Assembly (NCBI RefSeq): GCF_051486985.1
Contig: NZ_JAHVDV010000018.1
Span: 37,432-101,431, forward strand
Reading direction: 5' to 3'
Source of the DNA: CBFFRJ01 sp051486985
GTDB lineage: Bacteria > Pseudomonadota > Gammaproteobacteria > Enterobacterales > Enterobacteriaceae
DNA length: 64,000 bases
The notes under the pieces are model-generated. The model worked only from the letters and a program-made list of their open reading frames with translations. It ran no database searches and was not told the origin of the DNA. Positions 1-9,527 of the stretch are shown in pieces; within the stretch, counting starts at the first letter, position 1; each line of letters begins with the position of its first letter. Made by a program: the position numbers and the translations under genes.

Positions 1-625
1 CGCCACCGTACCAGGTGCCGCCAATAAGCTGGATGCGCTCGGTGAGGTTAAATGCCACAAAGTTTTCCGAGTTCAGCCCCTGCTCTTTCCATAAGGGGTT
101 GGTGCATTTTGCGCCGTTCATGACGATGAAATCGGGTTCGAAATCAGCGAGTTCTTCAGGGGTAGGACGGATAAACATATTTTTCACGAAGTGTGCCTGC
201 CAGGCCACTTCAGTGACAAACCGTACGGAGAGACGGGTATCGGGGTTTGCCCCGCAAAAGGCGTCAATGATGAACAGACGTTTACCGGAGAGCTGGCGGG
301 TCACAAGGCCTTTAAGATGTTGCCAGGTTTCGGGTGAGAGCGGCTTATTGTCGTTCTTACCTTTGCCTTTGTCGGACCACCAGACGCTGTCGCGCGTGGT
401 GTCATCGCGGACAATATACTTATCTTTCGGCGAGCGACCAGTGAAAATACCGGTGTCGACGGCGACCGCACCTGAATCGGTTAACACGCCTCGCTCGTAG
501 CCTTCGAGGTCATCCCTGAGCTCTTCCTGAAACAACGTATCGTAGTCGGGGTTGTAAACGATATCCTGAACATCGTTGATACCATAAGCCTTGAGCTCCT
601 GCGGGGTTAAATCTTTAACGCGCAT
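1..625 (-). CDS. pckA: Phosphoenolpyruvate carboxykinase (ATP), N-terminal part
   Basis: Catalyses ATP-dependent decarboxylation of oxaloacetate to phosphoenolpyruvate, the first step of gluconeogenesis, in the cytoplasm. The first 208 residues are present out of about 540 in the family; the gene runs off the left edge. The start MRVKDLTPQELKAYG and the blocks GIFTGRSPKDKYIVRD and NENFVAFNLTER-like (SENFVAFNLTERIQLIGG) match E. coli PckA closely. The Walker A-like kinase loop and the catalytic metal site lie outside the window. The ATG at 625 is preceded by an AAGGAGAAG-type ribosome binding site. It is transcribed away from hslO, on the same strand, after the hslO terminator. A CRP-like site lies about 120 bases upstream of the start. 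Confidence 0.96.
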   Translation of the reverse strand, partial: MRVKDLTPQELKAYGINDVQDIVYNPDYDTLFQEELRDDLEGYERGVLTDSGAVAVDTGIFTGRSPKDKYIVRDDTTRDSVWWSDKGKGKNDNKPLSPETWQHLKGLVTRQLSGKRLFIIDAFCGANPDTRLSVRFVTEVAWQAHFVKNMFIRPTPEELADFEPDFIVMNGAKCTNPLWKEQGLNSENFVAFNLTERIQLIGGTWYGG

Positions 626-743
626 GTCACTTCTCCTTAGCCAATATGTACTGCCTGAAATTGTAGGGTTGTTATCCCGTCCCTGACCGCGACACGGCTC
701 ATAGATTTACGCATCTCGACGAACCCTTAGCGATGTAAAACAC

Positions 744-759
744 TGTGATATCCGTCATG
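744..759 (-). promoter_or_regulatory. Possible CRP site upstream of pckA
   Basis: TGTGA-TATCCG-TCATG matches 8 of 10 core positions of the CRP consensus TGTGA-N6-TCACA. It lies about 120 bases upstream of the pckA start. E. coli pckA is known to be catabolite controlled, which fits, but this is a pattern match only. Confidence 0.4.
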
Positions 760-924
760 AAACGAGACAGATTCTGGCAATGATAGCCATTATGATCGGG
801 AAAATGTTATTAAAGCGACATAAAGCGATATTTTAAACGGTGAGATTGTGACTGTAATCGCTTTCATGAAAGAAAATTACGTAAGCCTTTCATAAACTAT
901 TTTAGCGGAAACGTGACGCGTCAG

Positions 925-950
925 ACAAAAATGCCACCGCGAGGGTGGCA
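925..950 (-). terminator. Rho-independent terminator of hslO
   Basis: Read on the minus strand, a GTGCCACC/GGTGGCA(T) stem with a short CTCGC-type loop is followed by TTTTTGT. It sits about 25 bases after the hslO stop and ends the yrfG-hslR-hslO transcript. Confidence 0.85.
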
Positions 951-975
951 CCTGAAGACGACTAAAGATGAAGGA

Positions 976-1854
976 TTAATGCACTTGCGGATCGGCAGGG
1001 GAGGCGTTGTTGCGGATTTCTGCGATGTCCATAGAATTAAAGAGGTAATGGTTACCACAGTAATCGCAGTTCATATCAATCTCACCCTCTTCAGCAAGGA
1101 TGCTGTCGACTTCTTCATCCGGCAGCGTTTTTAAGGCATCTGCGCAGCGCTCGCGGGAACAGGTGCATTTAAACTCCACGTCCTGCGGATCGTACAGGCG
1201 AACTTCTTCATCGTGGTAAAGGCGATGCAGCACTTCTTCTGCCGCCAGCGTAAGGAGTTCGTCTGCTTTAATGGTTTCCGTCAAAATGGCCAAATGCTCG
1301 AAATCTTCCGCCTGGGTTTCCTGAGCAGGGAGCACCTGCAACAGCATACCGCCCGCAGCAGGCGTGCCTGCGACCTCACCGGTGCGAATAAACAGGCGCG
1401 TCGGCAACTGCTCAGAGCGCAGGAAATAGTCTTCCAGACAGGCGGCCAGGGTATCGCCTTCCAGACCGACAACGCCCTGATAGCGTTCACCTTCTTCAGG
1501 CGTAATGGTGATAACCAGATAACCATTACCTACCAGCGTTTTCAGATCAGCGCCTTCAGGAATCTCGCCCTGTACGCGGGCTACGCCACGCATTTGCTGG
1601 CGGTTGTTGCCATTAATCACCGCCAGGCTCATCGGGCCATCACCCTGCAATTGCACCGTGATATCACCCGCAAACTTCAGCGTCGCCGTGAGCAGGCTGG
1701 TCGCAACCAGCAGCTCACCCAGAAGCGTTTTCACCGGCAAGGGGTAATTGTGATTTTCCAGCATCTGTTTCCAGGTTTCCGAGACGGTTACCAGTTCGCC
1801 GCGCACGGCGTAGTTTTCAAACAGATAGCGGTGTAGTTGGTCATGTTGAGCCAT
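976..1854 (-). CDS. hslO: Redox-regulated chaperone Hsp33
   Basis: A holdase chaperone in the cytoplasm, activated when oxidative stress plus heat oxidise its zinc-binding cysteines. The protein has 292 residues, the usual length. The C-terminal zinc switch is visible: Cys230 and Cys232 in CTCSRERC and Cys263 and Cys266 in CDYC; Cys237 in the first motif is extra. The N-terminal body (AVRGELVTVSETW) matches the family. It is the last gene of yrfG-hslR-hslO, 24 bases after hslR, with its own terminator behind it. In E. coli the operon is heat inducible; I did not find a clear sigma-32 promoter here. Confidence 0.97.
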   Translation of the reverse strand: MAQHDQLHRYLFENYAVRGELVTVSETWKQMLENHNYPLPVKTLLGELLVATSLLTATLKFAGDITVQLQGDGPMSLAVINGNNRQQMRGVARVQGEIPEGADLKTLVGNGYLVITITPEEGERYQGVVGLEGDTLAACLEDYFLRSEQLPTRLFIRTGEVAGTPAAGGMLLQVLPAQETQAEDFEHLAILTETIKADELLTLAAEEVLHRLYHDEEVRLYDPQDVEFKCTCSRERCADALKTLPDEEVDSILAEEGEIDMNCDYCGNHYLFNSMDIAEIRNNASPADPQVH

Positions 1855-1878
1855 AATTTTCTCTCTTGCAGGTGCGCA

Positions 1879-2280
1879 CTACTGGCTGTCACCGTGTTTA
1901 AATTTCATCAGGTCGCGGCGTTCTTTCTTATCCGGTCGACGGTCAGGATGAGGCATGGTCAGCGCATTCAGTTTACGTGCCTGCGCCATTTTTTCCCGCT
2001 TCTCAATGCTTTCAGCCGTTTCTTCATAGAGCAAAACAGCCTCCTCTGCGGGACGTCGCTGTTCAGTAATGCCCTTAATGATCACCGTGCGTTCATCGTT
2101 TCCCTGGCGAAGGGTCAGGGTGGCATTCAGTTCGACGGTTTTACTCGGCTTGCTACGCTGGCCGTTGTAATGCACTTTGCCGCCTTCGATCATGTCACGA
2201 GCCAGGGCACGCGTTTTGTAAAAGCGCGCGGCCCAGAGCCATTTATCCAGTCGGACGTCCTGCGCGGGCTGTGGTTTCAT
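1879..2280 (-). CDS. hslR: Ribosome-associated heat shock protein Hsp15
   Basis: An S4-type RNA-binding protein that recognises stalled 50S subunits carrying a nascent chain with peptidyl-tRNA and helps recycle them. The 133 residues start MKPQPAQDVRLDKWLW; the S4 domain covers about residues 9-70 (VRLDKWLWAARFYKTR through the KVHYNG segment), followed by a very basic, helical C-terminal tail (residues about 95-130). Its ATG overlaps the yrfG stop in a TAATG junction, so the two are probably translationally coupled. Confidence 0.95.
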   Translation of the reverse strand: MKPQPAQDVRLDKWLWAARFYKTRALARDMIEGGKVHYNGQRSKPSKTVELNATLTLRQGNDERTVIIKGITEQRRPAEEAVLLYEETAESIEKREKMAQARKLNALTMPHPDRRPDKKERRDLMKFKHGDSQ

Positions 2281-2960
2281 TACCTCTCCTTCTCGCTGAG
2301 CGAGGGAATCAGGTGGCGATAATCGTTCATGCCGGGATGGCGCAGATAGGTTTTATCTGCAAGCCCGGAGTCAGGGTTGGTCACCCCAAGGCAGTAACGA
2401 ATACCAAATTTTGCGGCGGCATCCAGAATCGGTTCGCTGTCATCAATAAACAGCGTGCGTTCAGGATCCAGGCCTGTTTCGTCTACTACGCCCTGCCACA
2501 AACGCTGATCCTCTTTGGGATAACCAAATGTGTGGGTGGAAAGCAATAAATCAAGGTGTGCCGCAAGGCCGGTATGCTCAAGTTTCACGGCCAGGTTGTG
2601 CGGATGCGCATTGGTTAACAGGATGCGTCTCTTACCGCATTTTTGCAGCGCATCCAGAAAGGGCACGGTATCTTCACGTAGCACGGCGCGTGGCCCTTGT
2701 TGCGTTGTCATCGCACAGATATCGAGCCCCAGACGTTCACTCCAGAAATCCAGACAGTACCAGTTTAGCGTATGCTGCACCGCGTGATATTCCTTGCGAA
2801 TAATGGCCTGTGCTTCGGTTGCGGTGATCCCTTCCTTTGCGCCGAACGTCTCTGGAACCAGCGTCTGCCAGAAGTAATTGTCAAAAGCGAGGTCGAGCAG
2901 CGTACCGTCCATGTCCAGCAGGACGGTGTCCACATCCCGCCAGTCAATATCAAAATGCAT
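2280..2960 (-). CDS. yrfG: GMP/IMP nucleotidase, HAD superfamily
   Basis: Dephosphorylates purine nucleoside monophosphates; the E. coli protein prefers GMP and IMP. The HAD motif I DMDGTLLD is at residues 16-23 (nucleophile Asp16, acid/base Asp18), motif II is in LLTNAHP, and motif III/IV in GYPKEDQR and FIDDSE. I chose the ATG at 2960 (MHFDIDWRDVD), which gives 226 residues and matches the E. coli start; a longer frame reaches 3002 but has no family support. It is the first gene of the yrfG-hslR-hslO operon, 63 bases after igaA on the same strand. Confidence 0.94.
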   Translation of the reverse strand: MHFDIDWRDVDTVLLDMDGTLLDLAFDNYFWQTLVPETFGAKEGITATEAQAIIRKEYHAVQHTLNWYCLDFWSERLGLDICAMTTQQGPRAVLREDTVPFLDALQKCGKRRILLTNAHPHNLAVKLEHTGLAAHLDLLLSTHTFGYPKEDQRLWQGVVDETGLDPERTLFIDDSEPILDAAAKFGIRYCLGVTNPDSGLADKTYLRHPGMNDYRHLIPSLSEKER

Positions 2961-3023
2961 AGGCAACTCCAGCCAGAAGGAAAATGCGCGCCAGATTACC
3001 ACACCCGACGCGCATCCGTTTTA

Positions 3024-5159
3024 TCAGGTCAGGCTATCAGGAGCGGAGATCAGCGTGGGATTCAGACAATTTTCATAATATTGCTGAATATCCGCAAGGC
3101 GTGAGCGGTTGCGTTGGTAGCGGCGGATGGCCAGGATGCCGTTATAGAGTGTACAAACCACCATTGCCAGCAGTAAGAGGGTGGTGCTGACATAACGCCA
3201 CAGACCAGATGCATCCGGAATGCGATGAAGGCTGATATGGCGTGTACCATTCGCGTCCGTGGAGATATTGGTGATAATACCCTCGGCACTGAACGGTGTG
3301 CGCATGAGCATTTCAGCTAAGCGCTGAAATTCTTTCCATTGTTCGGTAGCAGGGTAGTCATAGAGCGCGACCGGGGGATAGGGTTGATCGACCAGTTCGC
3401 TACCTTCTTCACTAACAATGATAAAACCACCTGGTGCCGGACTATTGAGCGACTGGGCCGCCCGCGCGGTTTCCCGCTGAATAAAGGGGGCGGTGGAGGT
3501 GGTTATCAGATTATCGAGTGATTCGGCGCTAACGGGCCGCAACAGGACATTAACGCCCGTCAGTCTACCCGCGCTGGCGCGTGAGGTCAGCGTATCCCAG
3601 TCTTTACTATTCCCCAGATTAACGAGTGCATTTTTAAGACGCAGGCAGTCGTCATCTGCGGCACAAAGCTGCTGGGTTTTCAGCACAATTTCTGAGAAGT
3701 CATCTAACAACACCATGCCAGATTTCTGAATTGCCGTACGCAAAGCCGGACTTACCCGGGAGTCGTCCTCAGGCTTGGGGTGCAACTGGCGGTTGACGGC
3801 CTGCACCAGCGCGGTGGCTTTGTTGACGGTTTCAGACTCTGGCAGGGGCAATGGCGGCGCATCGTTCCAGATAATCTGTGAACAGTCGAACGGCGCAAAA
3901 GGTGAGCTTTGACGTGATGTCCAGCTACCGGTGGCCGGAATACTACACATGCCAGTGCTGTGAATGCGCAGCGAATCGCCCACACGCAGGCCGGCAGACT
4001 CAAGCTCACTCACTTTTGTGGCTTCAAGCGTTTGTGCCCCCTTGATCCAGGAGAGGGTGAACTTAATGGGCATATCCAGCGGTACCCAAACCAGTAGCAT
4101 CACCAGCACGACCAGTGCGCCCAGCGCAATGACCGCGCTGCGGACCCAGTGTTGTATCGGGAAATGGGTAACTTCATCGTGAAGGGAGAGAAAACGTCCC
4201 TGACGCACGACATGACGGTCCAGGTAGATATCAATATCGCTTTGCTGACCCAGATCCTGGGCGATGAAGGGCTGCCAGTGGCGTGGATAGATTAAATCAA
4301 TGATTCCCAAAGAGATATTATTGATTTGCTCCTGATCGTTTTCACCAAACAGACCCCAGCGTTTAGGAGTGCCACGCAAACAATGTATTTCCCGCAGGGC
4401 ATTTTTAGCCGGTGGGGCAAACATGCCCCACATGCCTGCGGCGAGAAGGAGAATGCCCCCTCCGGCAAGCCAGATAACAAACACTTCTGGCGTGACAAGG
4501 CATAAAAAGAACAGGACAAACGATGTTGCGATAAGCAAGGCTTCGCGCATACCATCCGGGCGACCGAGCGCATATTCTTGCGGGGTTTCATGGCGAATAT
4601 TGAGCAACTCAATTTGCTCTGTCTCTTCACCGCGAATAGCAGAATGCGTTTTCTGCACACGCTCAGGCATCAGCCCCTGCTCGTCATACCGCGATTCACT
4701 CAGCGTATGACCATTGAGCGAAATCACCAGCGGCAGAGTATCCGTGCGAATCAGCTCAACACTGTTCTCATCGGTAATGTACTGTTCCCAGAAGGGGGGC
4801 AAATGCACTTCTACGGAGTCGAGATAGTAACGCCATTTGTTTGGCGCATCCGTAGTAATGCCGTAGCGGGTGATGGCCTGAGTGAGGTGGATAACCGTAT
4901 TACTTTGAGGATTTAACGCCAGAGAGACTGGCGCGGTGGTCGCGCCTGTCGGGCCTGGCGCCTGACGGGTACGGGAAAGGGCTTCCAGATAGCTTTCAAC
5001 GGCGTTGCGCTCTTCCGGGGTTAATTTACGCGTTGTCGCACCTGCAAAAGCCTGAAGGTGTGGTAAACGAAATCGCCGCTGCGATCTCATCCGGTACACC
5101 CACCCAATGGCAAGTGCTAAGGCCAGCATAGCAGCGAAAAAAATCAAAATGGTGCTCAT
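3024..5159 (-). CDS. igaA: Inner membrane regulator of the Rcs phosphorelay, IgaA
   Basis: Restrains the Rcs envelope-stress phosphorelay by contacting RcsD; loss is lethal or growth-limiting in relatives through Rcs over-activation. The 711-residue protein has an N-terminal membrane helix (residues about 3-22), a cytoplasmic part, a hydrophobic pair near 205-245, a helix near 340-362, a large periplasmic domain and a final helix near 655-678. The periplasmic part contains four cysteines (in GMCSIPATG, FDCSQI, QLCAADDDC), as in E. coli YrfF. The gene is divergent from nudE. Confidence 0.94.
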   Translation of the reverse strand: MSTILIFFAAMLALALAIGWVYRMRSQRRFRLPHLQAFAGATTRKLTPEERNAVESYLEALSRTRQAPGPTGATTAPVSLALNPQSNTVIHLTQAITRYGITTDAPNKWRYYLDSVEVHLPPFWEQYITDENSVELIRTDTLPLVISLNGHTLSESRYDEQGLMPERVQKTHSAIRGEETEQIELLNIRHETPQEYALGRPDGMREALLIATSFVLFFLCLVTPEVFVIWLAGGGILLLAAGMWGMFAPPAKNALREIHCLRGTPKRWGLFGENDQEQINNISLGIIDLIYPRHWQPFIAQDLGQQSDIDIYLDRHVVRQGRFLSLHDEVTHFPIQHWVRSAVIALGALVVLVMLLVWVPLDMPIKFTLSWIKGAQTLEATKVSELESAGLRVGDSLRIHSTGMCSIPATGSWTSRQSSPFAPFDCSQIIWNDAPPLPLPESETVNKATALVQAVNRQLHPKPEDDSRVSPALRTAIQKSGMVLLDDFSEIVLKTQQLCAADDDCLRLKNALVNLGNSKDWDTLTSRASAGRLTGVNVLLRPVSAESLDNLITTSTAPFIQRETARAAQSLNSPAPGGFIIVSEEGSELVDQPYPPVALYDYPATEQWKEFQRLAEMLMRTPFSAEGIITNISTDANGTRHISLHRIPDASGLWRYVSTTLLLLAMVVCTLYNGILAIRRYQRNRSRLADIQQYYENCLNPTLISAPDSLT

Positions 5160-5480
5160 GCTTTCCCCATCTTACTTTTAGCAGCAGGTGTAGTCAGTCG
5201 CACCTTTTCCCATCAATATTATCAGTTTAATCAACATGTTAATAGGTGAAATCATATTCTTAATGTGTTAGTGCTTCACAGCCTTTGAAAGGGTAGCAAA
5301 GTGCTCACATAGCGAATATCAGCAAATTCCTGGAATTATTTCAACCTCTTGACTTTTAGGTTTATTTGGTCAATGCATAGAGTAAGGTTGCGAAAATGTA
5401 AATGCCTGGCAAATGACATTGCTCAAGTGCGGTAGTGTGTCGCACAATAATGTCAGTATTCTCTGGAAAGACCGATAATA
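5160..5480. promoter_or_regulatory. Divergent igaA/nudE upstream region
   Basis: This 321-base gap holds the promoters of igaA (leftward) and nudE (rightward). It is AT-rich; a TTGACT at 5349-5354 could be a -35 element, but no well-spaced -10 box stands out. A small GTGCG/CGCAC inverted repeat is at 5427-5445. No gene is visible. Confidence 0.5.
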
Positions 5481-6041
5481 ATGAGCGAATCACTGCAAAA
5501 GCCCACCATTCTCAGTGTTGAAACCGTGGCCTCTTCACGACTATTTAACGTTGAAAGTGTGGATCTGGAATTCAGTAATGGTGTACGTCGCGTTTATGAA
5601 CGTATGCGCCCCTCCAACCGCGAGGCGGTCATGATCGTGCCCATTATCGACGATCATATAATCCTTATTCGTGAATATGCGGTGGGAACTGAATCTTATG
5701 AGCTGGGATTTTCCAAAGGGCTGATAGACCCCGGCGAAAACATGTATGAGGCAGCAAACCGCGAGCTCAAAGAAGAGGTGGGGTTTGGCGCTAATGAACT
5801 GACCTTCCTGAAAAAACTCAGCATGGCACCCTCATACTTCTCCAGCAAAATGAACATCCTCTTGGCAGAAGACCTCTATCCCGAATCGTTGCCGGGGGAT
5901 GAGCCGGAGCCGCTACCGCAGGTTCGCTGGCCGCTGGCCCATTTAATGGATCTGCTGGAAGAGCCTGATTTTCACGAAGCCCGTAACGTCAGCGCGCTGT
6001 TCCTCCTCCGGGAGTGGCTGAGAGGCCAGGGCAGGCTATAA
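5481..6041 (+). CDS. nudE: ADP compounds hydrolase NudE (Nudix)
   Basis: Hydrolyses ADP-ribose, NADH and Ap3A to mononucleotides, releasing AMP. The Nudix box is intact between residues 80 and 102: Gly80, Glu86, Arg94-Glu95-Leu96, Glu98-Glu99 and Gly101. Length is 186 residues, as in E. coli. It is a single-gene unit between igaA and the shared terminator with mrcA. It is the one clearly catalytic ADP-ribose hydrolase in this window, of interest next to the NrtR block at 40305-43581. Confidence 0.96.
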   Translation: MSESLQKPTILSVETVASSRLFNVESVDLEFSNGVRRVYERMRPSNREAVMIVPIIDDHIILIREYAVGTESYELGFSKGLIDPGENMYEAANRELKEEVGFGANELTFLKKLSMAPSYFSSKMNILLAEDLYPESLPGDEPEPLPQVRWPLAHLMDLLEEPDFHEARNVSALFLLREWLRGQGRL

Positions 6042-6068
6042 AAAAAGGCGCTTATCGCGCCTTTTTTG
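6041..6068. terminator. Bidirectional terminator between nudE and mrcA
   Basis: The inverted repeat AAAAAAGGCGC-TTATC-GCGCCTTTTTT directly follows the nudE stop and directly precedes the mrcA stop on the other strand. It has A and T runs on both sides, so it can end both convergent transcripts. Confidence 0.9.
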
Positions 6069-8621
6069 TCAGAAGAGTTCGTGGGTCTCACCGTTATCGA
6101 TGATGGTCGTGCCCACCTCATGCACCGCCTGCTGGGTCGGTTGTGTACCTTCGATAAAGTATTCCTGGCGACTACTGCCACCACTGGCCAACTGACCGGT
6201 GCCTCTGTCAATGTTCACTGTCACAATACCTGGCGGCGGCGTGAGAGGGTCTTCTGGCACCCCGTCTAACACTGCCTGCATGTAGGCATCCCACGCTGGT
6301 TGCGCACTCTTGGCCCCGCCTTCATAACCGGAAATCTGATCTTTAATCGCACCTGAGGCCGTCGTGCGCCCCAGATCACGGCGATGATCGTCAAAACCAA
6401 TCCATACCGAGGTAACTACGCCCGGACCATACCCTGAGAACCAGGCATCCTTCGAGCTGTTAGTGGTGCCGGTTTTACCGCCAATATCGCTACGTTTCAG
6501 ATCCCGGCCCGCGCGCCAGCCCGTACCCTGCCAGCCGGGCTCGCCAAAGATATTACTGTTAAGCGCACTTTTGATTAAGAACGCCAGTGGCGTATTGATA
6601 ACGTGCGGCGCGTACTCCTGCCCACCGCTTCTGGCGACCAGATCCTGATTCGCTTGCTCCAGTTGAGGCATTGGGACGCCGGAATTTGGCTGCTCCTGAG
6701 AGGTCGCCACGTTTTCCATATCTTTATTTTCAAGCACGTTGGATTTTGGCGTATCGCCATAAATCACAGGAATATCGCAGTTCGCGCAGGCGATTTTGGG
6801 CCTGGCTTCAAATAGCACCCCACCCTGATCGTTCTCGATTTTGGTAATGAAATAGGGATCAACCAGGAACCCCCCGTTTGCCATCACCGCATAGCCGCGT
6901 GCGACCTGCATCGGGGTGAATGAAGCGGAACCCAGCGCCAGCGATTCGGTATGCACAATGTTCTGTGCCGGGAAGCCGAAACGCTGCAAATACTCTGCTG
7001 CGTAATCGACACCCATTGCGCGCATTGCTCGTACCATCACTACGTTTTTTGACTGCCCCAGTCCCTGACGCAGACGAATCGGCCCGGCATACTCGGCCGG
7101 GGAGTTTTTGGGCTGCCAGTCAGAACCCGCACCGGCATCCCAGCGGGAAATCGGAACGTCATTCAGAATACTTGCCAGCGTCAGGCCTTTATCCATCGCC
7201 GCGGTATAAAGGAAGGGTTTTATGTTGGAACCCACCTGACGCAACGCCTGAGTCGCACGGTTAAATTTGCTCTGATTAAAGTCGAAACCGCCAACCAGCG
7301 CCAGCACCGCACCGTCATGTGGATTAATCGACACTAATGCAGAATTGACATCGGGCACCTGCGCCAGCCACCAGTTTTCATTTACCGGGCGCACCCAGAT
7401 TTGCTGGCCTGTCTGCACAACGTCAGTGACTTTACGAGGTGTCGGGCCTTGCTGTGTGTCAGAACGGTAAGGCCGTGCCCAGCGCATGCCTTCCATATGT
7501 AAGGAAACCGAAGTGCCATCCGCTAACATCGCCATCGCTTCCTGCGGATTTGCTGCGGTGACAACCGCAGGCTCTAACGGGCCATAAGAGGGGAGGCCTT
7601 TTAGCGACTCGGTAATTTTCCTGCTGTCCCATGCGGTTTCGCCCGGCTTCCACAGCACATTTGAAGGACCGCGGTAACCGTGTCGCATATCGTAATCCAT
7701 CACGTTATTACGCACGGCAGCTTGCGCGGATTGCTGCACTTTACGGGTGATGGTGGTGTACACCCGATAACCATCTTCATAGGCTTTTTCGCCGTAGCGG
7801 GTCATCATTTCCTGACGCACCATCTCGGAGAGATAAGGGGCAGAGAAGGCGATTTCCGGGGCGTGATAGTCAGCATCAATGGTATCCGCACGGGCCTGAT
7901 CGTATTGCGTCCTGGTGATATAGCCTTCACTAAGCATACGGGACAACACAACGTTACGTCGCGCGGTTGCCCGGTCCAGCGAATAGAGGGGGTTAAAGGT
8001 GGACGGTGCTTTAGGCAAGCCAGCAATAACCGCCATTTCACTCAGGGTTAGCTTATCTGCAGGTTTACCGAAATAGACCTGTGCAGCCGCCCCGACACCA
8101 TAAGCCCGGTAGCCGAGATAAATTTTGTTCAGATAGAGTTCGAGAATCTCATCTTTCGTCAGGAGCTGTTCGATACGGATCGCGAGAAAAACTTCCTTAA
8201 TTTTACGCAGCAGGGTGCGTTCAGGACTGAGGAAGAAGTTACGCGCCAGCTGCTGAGTAATGGTACTGGCACCCTGAGACGCATGACCGGAAAAGAGTGC
8301 CACGCTTGCCGCACGAAATATCCCAACCGGGTCGACACCATGATGCTCATAAAAACGGCTGTCTTCAGTGGCAATAAACGCCTTTACCATTTCTGGTGGG
8401 ATTTGGCCCAACGTCAGCGGAATTCGTCGCTTTTCCCCATATTGTGCAATCAGTTCGCCATCAGCGCTGTAGACCTGCATCGGAATTTGGAGACGCACGT
8501 CTTTGAGCGTGGCGACATCGGGTAGCTGTGGCTCGATGTACTTGTATAAGCCATAAATCGAACCTGCTCCCAGCAGAATGCAAAAGACTGCAAGGATGAA
8601 TAAATACTTTACGAACTTCAC
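6069..8621 (-). CDS. mrcA: Penicillin-binding protein 1A, bifunctional peptidoglycan synthase
   Basis: Polymerises lipid II and cross-links glycan strands at the periplasmic face of the inner membrane. With the GTG start at 8621 the protein has 850 residues, the E. coli length, beginning (M)KFVKYLFILAVF; an ATG at 8645 would add eight residues but has no visible ribosome binding site. A single N-terminal membrane anchor (about 7-27) is followed by the GT51 glycosyltransferase domain with Glu86 in ATEDSRFYEHHG, an OB-like insert, and the transpeptidase domain with GSNIKPF (active serine), SKN-type SQSKN and GGKTGTT. It is divergent from hofM. Confidence 0.97.
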   Translation of the reverse strand: MKFVKYLFILAVFCILLGAGSIYGLYKYIEPQLPDVATLKDVRLQIPMQVYSADGELIAQYGEKRRIPLTLGQIPPEMVKAFIATEDSRFYEHHGVDPVGIFRAASVALFSGHASQGASTITQQLARNFFLSPERTLLRKIKEVFLAIRIEQLLTKDEILELYLNKIYLGYRAYGVGAAAQVYFGKPADKLTLSEMAVIAGLPKAPSTFNPLYSLDRATARRNVVLSRMLSEGYITRTQYDQARADTIDADYHAPEIAFSAPYLSEMVRQEMMTRYGEKAYEDGYRVYTTITRKVQQSAQAAVRNNVMDYDMRHGYRGPSNVLWKPGETAWDSRKITESLKGLPSYGPLEPAVVTAANPQEAMAMLADGTSVSLHMEGMRWARPYRSDTQQGPTPRKVTDVVQTGQQIWVRPVNENWWLAQVPDVNSALVSINPHDGAVLALVGGFDFNQSKFNRATQALRQVGSNIKPFLYTAAMDKGLTLASILNDVPISRWDAGAGSDWQPKNSPAEYAGPIRLRQGLGQSKNVVMVRAMRAMGVDYAAEYLQRFGFPAQNIVHTESLALGSASFTPMQVARGYAVMANGGFLVDPYFITKIENDQGGVLFEARPKIACANCDIPVIYGDTPKSNVLENKDMENVATSQEQPNSGVPMPQLEQANQDLVARSGGQEYAPHVINTPLAFLIKSALNSNIFGEPGWQGTGWRAGRDLKRSDIGGKTGTTNSSKDAWFSGYGPGVVTSVWIGFDDHRRDLGRTTASGAIKDQISGYEGGAKSAQPAWDAYMQAVLDGVPEDPLTPPPGIVTVNIDRGTGQLASGGSSRQEYFIEGTQPTQQAVHEVGTTIIDNGETHELF

Positions 8622-8741
8622 CGGAGGATTCCCATTTAGTTTCATTTGGGCAGTTTATAAACAACCGCGCGGTAGTATAAATGCAAGCCTGATGCATTGA
8701 TAGAGCAGTTATCTCTCGCAACGATAAGGAGATCGTTAATT

Positions 8742-9527
8742 ATGGCATTCGGGCAATGGCAGATAGGCCTGCATATTCAGCAAGATAGCATTGTAAGCGT
8801 TGCACTGACACCGGGACGTGCAGGCTGGACGCTACGCCGGTGGTGGCAGATACCGCTGCCTGCCGGGACGATGGACGCCGGGCAGCTATCGCTGCCTCAG
8901 CAGTTGATCAAGGTTCTGGCTCCTTGGCGTAAGTCCCTTCCGCAAAGACACCGGATACGTCTGGCTTTTCCTGCCGCGAGAACATTGCAAAAGCGGGTGC
9001 CGCGACCGGCAATGACGCTTCGTGAAAGCGAACTTAGCCACTGGCTTTCCCATACTGTCTCGCGTGAACTGGCGATGTCGGCAGGCGATCTCCGTTTCGA
9101 TTACACCGAAGACACCCTGGCGACGGCTTACAGTGTTACCGCGGTCCAGACCAAAGAGATAGCCGAACTTCTTAACCTGACAACCGCCCTGCGGCTCAAT
9201 GTCGCGGCTGTCACGCCGGATGCCTGTGCGTTGCAGCAGCTCATTCCCTTCCTGAGTCCACCGGCCCGTTGTTTGCTCTGGCGGGAGGCGTCGCAATGGC
9301 TATGGGCGACGCGTGGGGAGTGGGGCAGGCACGCCTGCGAAGCATCAGTTCCCCTTTCCCAGGTCGCCAGCCGCCTCGGCATCGCAGAGGAAGAGGTCAT
9401 TCAGTGTGCGGATGAGAAGGGAGGATTTGATCCCTGGAGTGCGGTTACGCAACGCCATCCTCCGTTACCCTCGCAAGGCGCCTGTTTTGCCGTGGCGATT
9501 GGTCTGGCGCTCGGGAGTGTGCTGTGA
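8742..9527 (+). CDS. hofM: HofM, PilM-like protein of the DNA-uptake/pilus-like operon
   Basis: HofM is required in E. coli for use of DNA as a nutrient and resembles the actin-like assembly protein PilM/ComA. The 261-residue product starts MAFGQWQIGLHIQQ; the ATG at 8742 follows an AAGGAG site at 8726-8731 and matches the E. coli start, so the in-frame upstream start at 8697 was rejected. The frame has the family's RLAFPAARTLQKR and FDYTEDTL segments. First gene of hofMNOPQ; its stop overlaps the hofN GTG start. Confidence 0.9.
   Translation: MAFGQWQIGLHIQQDSIVSVALTPGRAGWTLRRWWQIPLPAGTMDAGQLSLPQQLIKVLAPWRKSLPQRHRIRLAFPAARTLQKRVPRPAMTLRESELSHWLSHTVSRELAMSAGDLRFDYTEDTLATAYSVTAVQTKEIAELLNLTTALRLNVAAVTPDACALQQLIPFLSPPARCLLWREASQWLWATRGEWGRHACEASVPLSQVASRLGIAEEEVIQCADEKGGFDPWSAVTQRHPPLPSQGACFAVAIGLALGSVL

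Larger units (their letters stand above)
626..975. other. pckA upstream region, 350-base gap between pckA and hslO
   Basis: No gene is visible here. The right end holds the hslO terminator. The rest is AT-rich and probably carries the pckA promoter, including a CRP-like site at 744-759. A 73-codon frame crossing into hslO is only the antisense of that gene. Confidence 0.6.

Noticed and set aside
8700..8742. A Sxy-dependent CRP-S site before hofMNOPQ
   Set aside because: One TCGCA half is at 8716-8720 but the expected partner TGCGA at the right spacing is absent, so I do not call it.
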